Positions 55,746 to 64,000 of a DNA stretch of 64,000 nucleotides are shown one piece after another. Position numbers and translations under genes: made by a program. The notes beneath the pieces were generated by a model, which worked only from the letters and a program-made list of their open reading frames with translations, did no database searches and was not told the DNA's origin. The DNA comes from Icerya purchasi (taxonomy: Eukaryota; Arthropoda; Insecta; Hemiptera; Monophlebidae): the NCBI GenBank assembly GCA_039619475.1, contig CM077115.1, forward strand, positions 503,771,352 to 503,835,351. The letters run 5' to 3'. Positions within the stretch are counted from its first letter, which is position 1. Each line of letters opens with the position of its first letter.

Positions 55746-55795
55746 TCGGGGATTGTGAAGTTAAGGTTCACAATAAACTAAGCCAGACATAAATA
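55746..55795 (+). repeat. ~50-bp dispersed repeat (copy 2)
   Basis: Plus-strand counterpart of 19,690-19,745: 'cagggtgtcggggattgtga' and then 'agttaag' and 'actaagc'. It sits just upstream of the LINE relic. Confidence 0.5.
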
Positions 55796-55859
55796 GGACT
55801 GCATTTGCATATCGATAAATCAAACGATCACAATATCAGTTTCAAATGTAACCTTGCGT

Positions 55860-57210
55860 GTCTATATTAGCGTTTTGATTATAACAATTGCCTGGAACAC
55901 TATGCCTGTGTCTCTACAGCTAGAGTATACAAATAGGTGTAGTCGCCGACGCTCAGGAATTAAGTATGACGCTGTAAAGAAGAAGAGTAGCATCAATAAA
56001 GGATTGACAAGTGAAAAACAATTTATTATAACTTTCATTGATATTAGAGTGTTTGATGCGGTCAATCATCAAATACTATTGCGAGACATGCAAAATGGGA
56101 ATTATAGGTAGTCAAAATAAATGGTTTAAAAATTATTCAGACAATAGAGTGGGGGTAGTTAGAATTGATGAAGAATTAAGCAGGGAGAAAATAGCATCGG
56201 AAGGGGTGGGGCAAGGAACTATTTTAGCTCCACTGCTTTTTCTGATTTATACAAACTCCCTTCATAAGTATGTTAAAAATTCAACGGTTTATGCTTATGC
56301 CGATGATATAGCGTTGGTAATTGAGCATCATAACATTCATACAGCCGAGAAATTTTTGCAGGAGGATGTATCTATATAATGTGTAGATCGGCACATGATG
56401 AACAGCTAACAATTAATACAAAAAAAGCAAAGGTTTTACACATCAGAACGTCCAGCGGGTATAGAACATACGAACCATCTATTATAATGCAACTGTTTAC
56501 GTAACTGCTTGCCTCCTAACCTGTAGATGTACTCTCCGTTGGTAACGACGGAGAAATTTATAAATATCTCGGCTTAAAATCACAGATAAAAACATTAACT
56601 TGGGATAAGCATATTTTAAGGTTATTTAACAGAATTAGACAAACGATACCAGTATTATATAGATTAGCTCGAGCAATACCATAAGCGGTCTGCGGATTTA
56701 CTATGATGCTATAGAGTACCCTGTTTAGAATCACATATGAAGAATATCGATGTGGGAGATAGGAAAAAGTGCGGTAATGAAAAAAGTAAGTAATCAGCAA
56801 ACAGGATGTTTAAAGGTTATAATCCCTAAAAAAATTCAGACTAGTAAGAACAGGAGTTAATGGAAAGCGGTAAAAGAAATGTCTCCTAAAATGATCTATA
56901 TTACTGTTGCCGGCTTCTTGAATATAACACACTAAAAATATACTAATTCCGTCAATCGAGAAAGGTAGGGTAACCAGGAACCAAAAGCTACTTTATTACA
57001 TACGACCGAAAGGGAGAAGTAGTAAAATAGATAACACTGATGAAATCGTATTAATTAAATTGCTGGAGCAAATTCCTGAAGTGATAATGCGTAAAAAGTT
57101 AGGACGGTGGAAATTACAAGTGAAATACAGTGGCTGGTCGAGAACATAAACGGGTGAGTTTACGGAAAGCTAAATGGTGTATGGACTGCTGACTGGAATC
57201 GATCATATAC

Positions 57211-57248
<38 letters not shown>

Positions 57249-57458
57249 TATACGATTAAGTGCTCGCCAGTAGTATTAAGAAGTAATTTTTTTGTTCTTC
57301 TTCTTTCGTTGTTTTCGTTTTTGGTTATGTAATTAGTCCTTAAGTAATGTTGTAATTTTATTTTATAAATAAACGATGATAAGAGTATCGGGAACCCATA
57401 GACGGGCAGTGTTACCTCCTGGGAATAAACGACTTATTTTTAAAATAAAAAAAAAAAA
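55860..57458 (+). pseudogene. Decayed LINE reverse transcriptase with 3' UTR and poly-A
   Basis: Two frames overlap: 55,854-56,111 gives a motif-A block FIDIRVFDAVNHQILLRDM, and 56,038-56,379 gives motif B EGVGQGTILAPLLFLIYTNS and motif C YAYADDIALV (catalytic YADD retained). Further on, KYLGLKSQIKTLTWDKHI marks the thumb region (~56,555-56,615) after stops and frameshifts. No RNase H seen. The 3' UTR has (TA)n at 57,212-57,250 and ends 'tatcgggaacccatagacgg' before an A12 run at 57,447-57,458, the same end as at 21,700-21,875. Endonuclease and fingers are missing or unrecognisable. Confidence 0.8.
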
Positions 57459-58824
57459 GAAAGGAAACGAAAAAAGAAGAGATGTCGGAATAAAAAAATC
57501 ACATCTACCGCGATATTGTTGAACGGAAATGGGCCTGATTTTAATTGAAAAACAAAGTTTTATAAAAAGAATTGAACTTAGTAGGCTCAGAGAATTAAGA
57601 ACATTAGGAGTCTAGGACATTTGTCCGTAAAAATCCGGCATGATGGTCGACAATCCATTAACGAGACTATAAACGAAATAGGATTCTGGTTTTTGCCGCT
57701 GCGATAGACCAAAGAGCACGCAGCTTAATGAATCGGTAAAGGTGGCAATGTTAAGTAACGGTTATTCTGAAATATCGGATCGCGAAGATTGACTATGCAA
57801 AGGAATTGTTAATCACATTAAAAGAGAGGCCGTCGCGTTCAGCGACGCTTTGAACTAGTGGAAAAAAAGTGAACAAGCGACCAATTAGCCGTGCAACTAT
57901 GAAGGCGGCTCATAGCTGATGTAATTTAATTGTATAGAGTATAAGGTAATTTTCTAGAAGGAAGTGTCTACGCGCGCGTGTGGAGTCTCAAAATCACCGC
58001 GGGGTTATCAGTAGTGACAAAAAAGCTTAACGGACAAAAAGATAATCTAATAAGAATCCGTCGACACGCTATAAAATGATGCTAATTAACTAGATGAGCG
58101 TGATGAAGACAACAATCAATATCTTCCGTCGACAGCGAGCCAATGCGGAATTTCACTACGAAAAAATACATACGACACAGGTTTGCATCTTCAAAGAACG
58201 GAGAACGCTAATTTTTTTTAGTTCGGCTGATCGTGATAAATTAGCTCTATCGATGACCGGAATTTGAACAGCAACGGGTAACCCTCCGATTAATTTTCGA
58301 GAATAACCGGCAACGCGACAGAAAGCGAAATTATTTACCAGCAACCTGATTTTCGCTTGTCACAGCAGCTTTTTTTTTTTTATTTAGAACCATGATATAA
58401 TATAGTGAAGTTATCGATGACGAAGCTCTGATTTAATTAAAAAAGGACCGCCAACCGGAGTCGGAAAACAGACGCGAATATACGGAAAGCAAAAAAACTT
58501 TATAATTTTCAAATATTTTAAACGTCCGCGAAGGCGATGAAAAAAATTGCACTATAGAACTGCGCATAGACAATTGATTTAACGTTGTCACGGAACAGCT
58601 CTTGTACCACGTGGTCGATGCACAATGCCGACGCAAAGGGTACATGCGTATAGCCTGTAAATTGAAAAAATCGCATGTACGATAATTACTTCGCTAAAAA
58701 GCCGCTACGCAAAGCCTTATCCAAAGTAGGTGAGGTATAAAATTAATTAATATGAATTCGTTGAATTCGACACGGGCCTGAGTATATTAACAAACTGAGT
58801 ACGGAACTGAAAGAAACGCACATA
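57459..58824. other. Non-coding stretch, nothing recognised
   Basis: Fairly even base composition with CpG at 57,830-58,350. No frame over 75 codons and no motif. Confidence 0.4.
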
Positions 58825-58882
58825 CAGTAAAACCTCTCTTAACCGGTCTGGTCGAGACCGAGACCTGGATGGTTAATCCGGA
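58825..58882 (+). repeat. pogo/Tigger-like terminal fragment
   Basis: Starts TA-CAGTAAAACCTCTCTTAACC, resembling the CAGT.....CTC..TTAnCG tips of pogo-type elements preceded by TA, and continues with 'gagaccgagacctggatggt'. Only ~58 bases remain before Jockey ORF1 sequence begins. Confidence 0.4.
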
Positions 58883-59317
58883 GTTAGATGTGTTCGCTGT
58901 GCGTTGACCCACCCTGCCGGCGATTGTAACAGTTCTGAAACAAGCAAGTGCGCTAATTGCAATGGCCCTCATGCTGCTAACTCCAAAGAATGTACACATT
59001 TTTTGCGTATCTTCCGTGCTAGGGAGGAAAAGAGGCCTTTTGTTCGCCAAAATGTTACTCCTATGGTACCGCATTTAATGACTCCTCGTCCCACTCCATA
59101 CGGAGGATCTCAGAGATCTTATGCGCAAGTTGCTGGACAAGACAAGCCGGCGCGCGCTGCACCCGACTACTTTTCACAGATTTTTTCACTACTAGATAAG
59201 TTCAGAATTATTGATGTAAATAAACTTTTACGTGTAGCTAAACTTATTTTTAATGAGTTTAATGGAATACAGCAAAAGAGTTTTCTCACTGTAATTGGCA
59301 AAGTTGTTGAAATTTAG
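58883..59317 (+). pseudogene. Jockey-type ORF1 (gag-like) C-terminal fragment
   Basis: In-frame from 58,883 to a TAG at 59,315-59,317, about 144 codons, without a start. It carries two zinc knuckles: CVRCALTHPAGDC (58,889 onward) and CANCNGPHAANSKEC, followed by a Pro/Arg-rich linker (MTPRPTPYGGSQRSYAQV) and a C-terminal helix ending GKVVEI. This is the nucleic-acid-binding half of the ORF1 protein of Jockey-like LINEs. ORF2 does not follow; the hAT element starts at the stop codon. The frame is undisturbed, suggesting recent truncation. Confidence 0.75.
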
Positions 59318-59409
59318 TGATGCACGATATATCGATAACGGTTATAAATAACTGGTTACTACAAAATAACCAGATCGTATCGATATCACTTTCAGCTGAA
59401 CTGGTTACT

Positions 59410-59534
59410 GGTTATTTTGGTTATTTTGGTTATTTTGGTTATTTTGGTTATTTTGGTTATTTTGGTTATTTTGGTTATTTTGGTTATTCTGGTTATTCTG
59501 GTTATTCTGGTTATTCTGGATATTTCGGTTATTG
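59410..59534 (+). repeat. 9-bp minisatellite GGTTATTTT / GGTTATTCT
   Basis: About eight GGTTATTTT units, then four GGTTATTCT and two variants. Lies in the subterminal region of the hAT element. The Phe-Gly-Tyr repeat frame here is not taken as a gene. Confidence 0.95.
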
Positions 59535-60012
59535 TAACTTTAAATCGTATTCAATATTTTGGTAGTATTTGAAATGTTTACATCTGTTGTGTTATAATTA
59601 GAAATTGTTAGTAATTAAGTTGTATTGTACTAAATTGTTTTCTTATATTTATAAGTTATTTAATTAAGGTAAATTTTAAGTTACTAAATCTAAAAAACAA
59701 TATGCTTTTATGTATAAACTGATCCTAAAATTATGATTTTAATGTAAAATATGAACCAAAATCTAATTTTATATGAAATATTGCTTGATTGAAAATACAT
59801 TATAAGTGTTAACTTTGTTTAAAAGTACAATAAATGAAAACATTATGGAATAATTTATTAATTGAATTTAATTTAACCTAGTTGTTCTTAATATTTTAAA
59901 TTGATTTTTGATATAGTTTTCACTATTAGGTATGATTGTTATTAGGGCCATATTTAGACCAAAATTTTGTGGGAGGGCGAAAATATTTTTATAATTATAC
60001 ATACATACATAC

Positions 60013-60062
<50 letters not shown>

Positions 60063-60528
60063 TATAAAATATGTTTATTTATAAATGGTACAGTAAAGCC
60101 TTGTAGTCAATTATTGTATATGCAATATTTGAACACTATAATAAAAACAAATAAAAAATAGTCGTTTCCATAGAATTCATAAAAATTTTAATTTTCTTTT
60201 CTTTTGTTAAACATTGAAAAGAAATAAATTTATTATAAATTTCGGTCCATTTAATTCAAGCAGTTATTATTTCGTAGACATTTCAAGGGGAAGAGTTTCA
60301 CTTGGAAAACCCCCCTGGGATACAGCCCGGATTGTTATATTTTGTACTATTATAATAAAAATTGTTTGTGATAAATTTTTAACAATCTAAAATTTTTTTT
60401 ATTCAATTTTTAAAAATTATATTTTTTAAATTAAAGAGAATAATGTTTGGATCTATTTATAATATTACCTACTCCTTTCAATAGGTTTAATGAACAAAAT
60501 ATAGTTTTCATGTACTTTTTCATGATAG
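59535..60528. other. 5' non-coding region of the hAT element
   Basis: AT-rich; (TA)n(TG)n at 60,017-60,062. No coding motif; a fragment 'aaaattttgtgggagggcg' near 59,962 is unlike its surroundings. Confidence 0.4.
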
Positions 60529-62384
60529 GTGTTTATTATGGAACAATCGTATAAAAGACTCAAAAGAAGTGATTTGTGGTCTTTTTTCACACCAACAGAG
60601 GAACAATTTATTGCCAGATGTAACATGTGCAAAAAACTGTTATCTTATAAATCAACTAATTCCAATTTAAGAAAGCATGTAACATCTGTGCACTCAACAG
60701 TTTCAATTGGATCTGAAAGATATAAAGATGATAAGAAGAAAAATGAAAATGAAAATGAAATCGATGATCCTATATGTTTAACCTCTCCAAAAGTACAAAG
60801 TAGTTTAACATCATTTTTACCAAAAAAAATAAATACCCTCAATAAGAAAGAAATAGATGATAATCTGTTAAAATTATTTTATATTGACCTGCAACCATTT
60901 AGTATTGTAGAAGATGAAGGTTTTAAAGACTTTGTGAAATCATTAAACCCTTCATATAAATTACCCCACAGAACTTATATAACAAATACATTAATTACTG
61001 CAAAGTATGAAGAAGCTGTTAACAAATGTAAACAAGTGTTAGAAAATGCAAAAAAAATGTTTGACAACTGACTGTTGGACATCAAAAAATAATGAAAGTT
61101 ATATTGCAATAACAGCCCATTTTCTTAATTCCGAATTTAGAATGAATTCTGTTTTGTTAAAATGTACAGTTTTCGAAGATCGTCATACAGCAATAAATCT
61201 TGCTAATAAAATTAGAGAAGTAACTGATGATTGGAAAGTTACAGATAAGGTAATACTGACAGTTACAGATAATGCTCCAAACATGATAAATGCAATTACA
61301 GAACAGTTGAGATGGAAACATTTTGGTTGCATGGCTCATTCAATTAATTTAATAGCAAGAAGCAGCTTAAGTTCAGGCACTGAGATTGGTCCAATATTAG
61401 AAAAAGTGCGAAATATTGTATCACACTTCAAACGCAGCCCTGTATCGAATACCAAATTATTAAAATATCAAGAGAATGAAGGTTGTGAGGTGTTAAAACT
61501 AATTCAGGATGTTGCAACCAGGTGGAATTCCACTTTTTATATGTTACAAAGGTTTATAAAATTAGAAAAAGCTATCAAGGGTACAATAGCTGTCATAGAC
61601 TATAATCTTCCATTGTTACATAATAATGAATGGAAAATAATTAATGAACTTTGCAAAATACTTCAACCGCTTGAAAGTGTTACAAAAGTTGTTAGTGGGG
61701 AAAAATATTGTTCTGCTTCTTGTATTATACCATTAATAAACGGCACCATTAGGGTTTACAGTATACTAAAAAAAAAAAAATTATAATTCTTGTATAGAAT
61801 CTATATTAGAACATATAATTAAAACCATATCAAATGAATTTGAAAACATCGAATATAGCTCAACTTTGTCTTCAGCAACTTTGTTAGATCCACGTTTCAA
61901 AATGGCTGCATTTAGCTCAACAGTTGCAGCTGAGAAAGCTAAGCAATCAGTAAAAAAGATGCTTATTGAAATAATCAGTAAAGAGCAAGATGAAAAAGAT
62001 CAAAATATAAAACTCCATCAAGAAATTGGTACAAATGAAGGCGATGAATTGTCTATATGGGGGCACCTGAAGCAAAATGTATCTTCCCATCAAAATAAAT
62101 GTAAGGGTACATCTACTTCACGAGCACTTATTGAAATACAGAGGTATCAAGAACAAGAAATCTTAGATAACGAAAAAGATCCTTTAAACTGGTGGCAAGA
62201 AAACAAATACAATTTTCCTTATTTGAGTTGTATTGCCCAAGAAAAATTAAGTGCTGTAGGTTCCTCTGTGCCTTGTGAAAGGTTGTTTTCAAAGGCAGGT
62301 CTAATAGTATCTGACAGGAGAACAAGACTGTCTCCTAAATCTGTGGAGAAATTATTATTTTTAAATGTATTTAGTAAAATATAG
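60529..62384 (+). pseudogene. hAT transposase (BED-finger type) with two A-run frameshifts
   Basis: Three consecutive frames make one ~615-residue transposase. Frame 1 (60,529-61,071): N-terminal BED zinc finger with C31, C34, H50, H55 (RCNMCKK..RKHVTSVH), then a Lys/Glu-rich linker and the start of the catalytic core. Frame 2 (61,046-61,786): LTTDCWTS with the first catalytic Asp, VTDNAPNM with the second, CMAHSINLI. Frame 3 (open from ~61,780, Met at 61,866): SATLLDPRFK, then the hAT C-terminal dimerisation block WWQENKYNFPYLSCIAQEKL and SSVPCERLFSKAG with the catalytic Glu. The shifts fall in A8 (61,050-61,057) and A13 (61,768-61,780) runs, each consistent with one extra A. No other break is visible. 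Confidence 0.9.
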
Positions 62385-63060
62385 GATAGTTTTTTGTTTT
62401 TTTTTTATTATGCTTTTGATTTGTTTTATAGAAATTTCAAATATCTATTGTAATTTTTTTTATATTCAAGTTTTTTATTATTTCCATTTATTCTTTATTC
62501 ATGTTTTTTAGAATAGTATCTGTTTTTTTTTATCTCATTTTAGTAAATATTTGCATAAATTTAAATCTACAGTAAACTCTGATTTCTGCATCGCCATGGA
62601 CGCATTTATTCTAGTCCTGCTGTCAGTCTGAATAGTGAATCTGGTCTCCTCCTTGTCTACTATAAAAGACTAGTCTTATCACCCAACTTTCTTGCTTCTA
62701 CTCTGAACATTCCTTTTGTTTTGTTTCTTTTTTCTTTTTTTTTTTTTTTTTTTTAATAATAAGATTTATAGTAATACAAATTAAGTGTAAATAAATATAT
62801 TGCCATAATTTCTTAAATATCTTATTAAAATTTTTTGGAATACCTCATATGACAGCATAGATAATGAAATTGAAATAAAATAGCCTCGAACGCCGAATTT
62901 CTCCATTTTGATCTTTAACCCTCCTATTCCAGCCATTCGATCGCATTCTGGCATCTTCCCACTGGATTCATCACAATGATTATAGTGTTATAAAGATTTT
63001 TTGTGTGACGATCCAATTTCCGAAATTATTTTTTCTTTTTTAGTCAAAATTGTTTGGTCT
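62385..63060. other. 3' non-coding region of the hAT element
   Basis: T-rich runs (62,736-62,754) and 'cagtaaactctgatttctgc' at 62,571, a weak pogo-tip-like match. No frame with motifs. Confidence 0.4.
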
Positions 63061-63063
63061 CAC

Positions 63064-63520
63064 AAAATTTTAAATAAAATATGGCAAACATGCCAAGTGT
63101 TTAAAAACTTGTTTGTATGTTACAAACATGATTTACCAAATATCTTTTACAATTTTCTCTACATAATTATACTTTAGTTACAATTCTTTAAAGTGTATTT
63201 ACATACATTTTCAAATTTTAAATAAAATACAGCGGTCGCGCAAATGTTTAAAAACTTATTCAGTATAAACATCTTCAACTTTAACACAAATATTTACAAT
63301 TTCCTTGACGTAATTTTACTGTAGTTACGATTTAAAAAAAAAAAAAATGTATTTAGATACATTCACAAATTTTAAATAAACTCCAGCAAACATGCAAAGT
63401 GTTTCAAAAATTATTTGTTAGATAATGCATCATTATAAATTTGTAACATTGTTAGCAATACAGAACTCTATTCTAACTTAGATTACAAAAAGCATGATTT
63501 TGTTCTAGAAATTCTAATTT
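63064..63520 (+). repeat. Tandem repeat, three ~150-bp units
   Basis: Units begin 'caaattttaaataaaat' at 63,062, 63,212 and 63,364 and share 'gcaaa.atg..aagtgtttaaaaa' and, late in the unit, 'tttactgtagttac'-type sequence. Confidence 0.7.
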
Positions 63521-63734
63521 TAATTCAGCGCAAAATTAGTTAAAACGTTTTAAAATTTAGATGTTTTTCAAATGTTTACTTAAAATAAAGCAATCGCAAA
63601 TTTATTTAAAATGTTTTAAAACTACATTCACAAATATTGTACATTTATTAAACTTAATTAATTTTGAGTATTAATTTTCTTAGTAAAAAACTGAATTTAA
63701 TTCAACTAATAAGTTAACACAACATTTATTGATG

Positions 63735-63770
63735 TTGAAGCGGTACGAAGTTCGCCGGGTCAGTTAGTTT
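63735..63770 (+). repeat. Helitron-3'-end-like sequence
   Basis: 'gaagcggtacgaagttcgcc' followed by 'gggtcagttagtt': a short CG-rich stem (cgaa/ttcg) then a CTRR-like TTAG and T, as in Helitron termini, although the usual CTAG reads TTAG. No helicase in the window. Confidence 0.35.
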
Positions 63771-64000
63771 AAATATAAATATTAAATCCCATTTACTGTA
63801 AGTGTTTCCTTTAAACATAAAAAAAAAAAAAAAAAAGAAACTAAATAAATTTGAATCTCCATTTTTACATCTCTACTGGCGTCACTGTAGTGCACAGATT
63901 TATAATTTACCTAAATAGCACTATCAGTAACTAGTTTATTCAGTTAATCTAATAGTTCTAACTGAATCGAATATCAGATATTAGAAATAACCAGTAACCA

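Larger units (their letters stand above)
59315..64000 (+). mobile_element. hAT element, right end outside the window
   Basis: A left tip TAGTGATGCACGATATATCG fits the hAT YAGNG start. A transposase pseudogene lies inside. Subterminal 'ctggttactggttatttt' (59,401-59,418) recurs inverted at the very end of the window ('aaataaccagtaacca', 63,985-64,000), so the right tip should lie within ~60 bases beyond. The 8 bases before the left tip are 'ttgaaatt'; the same 8 should follow the right tip. A second candidate right tip at 63,875 (catctcta) lacks a matching duplication. Confidence 0.6.

Noticed and set aside
59317..59565. Phe-Gly-Tyr repeat protein
   Set aside because: Translation of the 9-bp minisatellite in the hAT subterminal region; no start context or homology.
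63853..63875. Right tip of the hAT element at 63,875 (catctcta)
   Set aside because: It resembles a YAGNG tip in reverse complement, but the next 8 bases (ctggcgtc) do not match the 8 before the left tip (ttgaaatt), and subterminal repeats occur further right.

Overview
This is a transposon-dense, AT-rich arthropod nuclear window, most likely insect and possibly hymenopteran. That placement is an inference from AT-rich sequence studded with small CpG-rich islands, long homopolymer and (TA)n tracts, mariner, hAT, Jockey and RNase-H-type LINE lineages, and no bacterial-style gene packing. I found no host protein-coding gene, rRNA or intact tRNA. Every substantial reading frame belongs to a mobile element, and nearly all are broken.

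Layout. 0-1.5 kb: a LINE C-terminal relic. 1.56-6.84 kb: a complete 5.3 kb element with near-identical 1.7-1.8 kb inverted arms, 16-bp repeat arrays at both tips and a 9-bp target duplication; I read it as a non-autonomous Mutator-like (MULE/foldback) element and it is the most striking object here. 7-13 kb: AT-rich non-coding DNA with a ~150-bp tandem repeat and possible regulatory patches. 13.3-14.9 kb: a decayed mariner, an adjoining LINE endonuclease relic and a palindromic MITE-like element. 15.7-17.6 kb: CpG-rich, homeodomain-site-rich DNA that may be cis-regulatory. 19.7-28.1 kb: nested LINE debris (an RNase H LINE on +, several short 3' tails, a 1.2 kb RNase H LINE on -, a Jockey reverse transcriptase on -, and an inverted second copy of part of that Jockey next to a palindrome). 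28-36 kb: non-coding DNA with a G21 tract, CpG-rich patches and ~165-bp repeats. 36.2-38.7 kb: two LINE fragments, one with a visible target-site duplication.

39.1-42.3 kb: two ~620-bp LTRs facing each other in inverted orientation, each followed by a primer-binding-like motif, with a gag-like coiled-coil relic between them and no pol. 43.1-44.9 kb: RNase H LINE pieces in both orientations. 45.85-47.17 kb: a complete mariner with intact transposase, matching terminal inverted repeats and TA duplications. 47.36-48.86 kb: a second inverted-repeat-bounded unit holding hairpins and a long (TA)n tract. 50-52 kb: a ~280-bp tandem repeat and a foldback unit. 55.5-57.5 kb: a tRNA-like relic and a decayed LINE. 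58.8-64 kb: a pogo-like end, a Jockey ORF1 C-terminus, and a hAT element whose BED-finger transposase is interrupted by two frameshifts, both in A-runs; its right end probably lies just past the window.

The genes do not form a pathway. The window records repeated insertion and inversion: four independent large palindromic arrangements (MULE arms, inverted LTRs, Jockey inversion, LINE inversion) in one 64 kb stretch.
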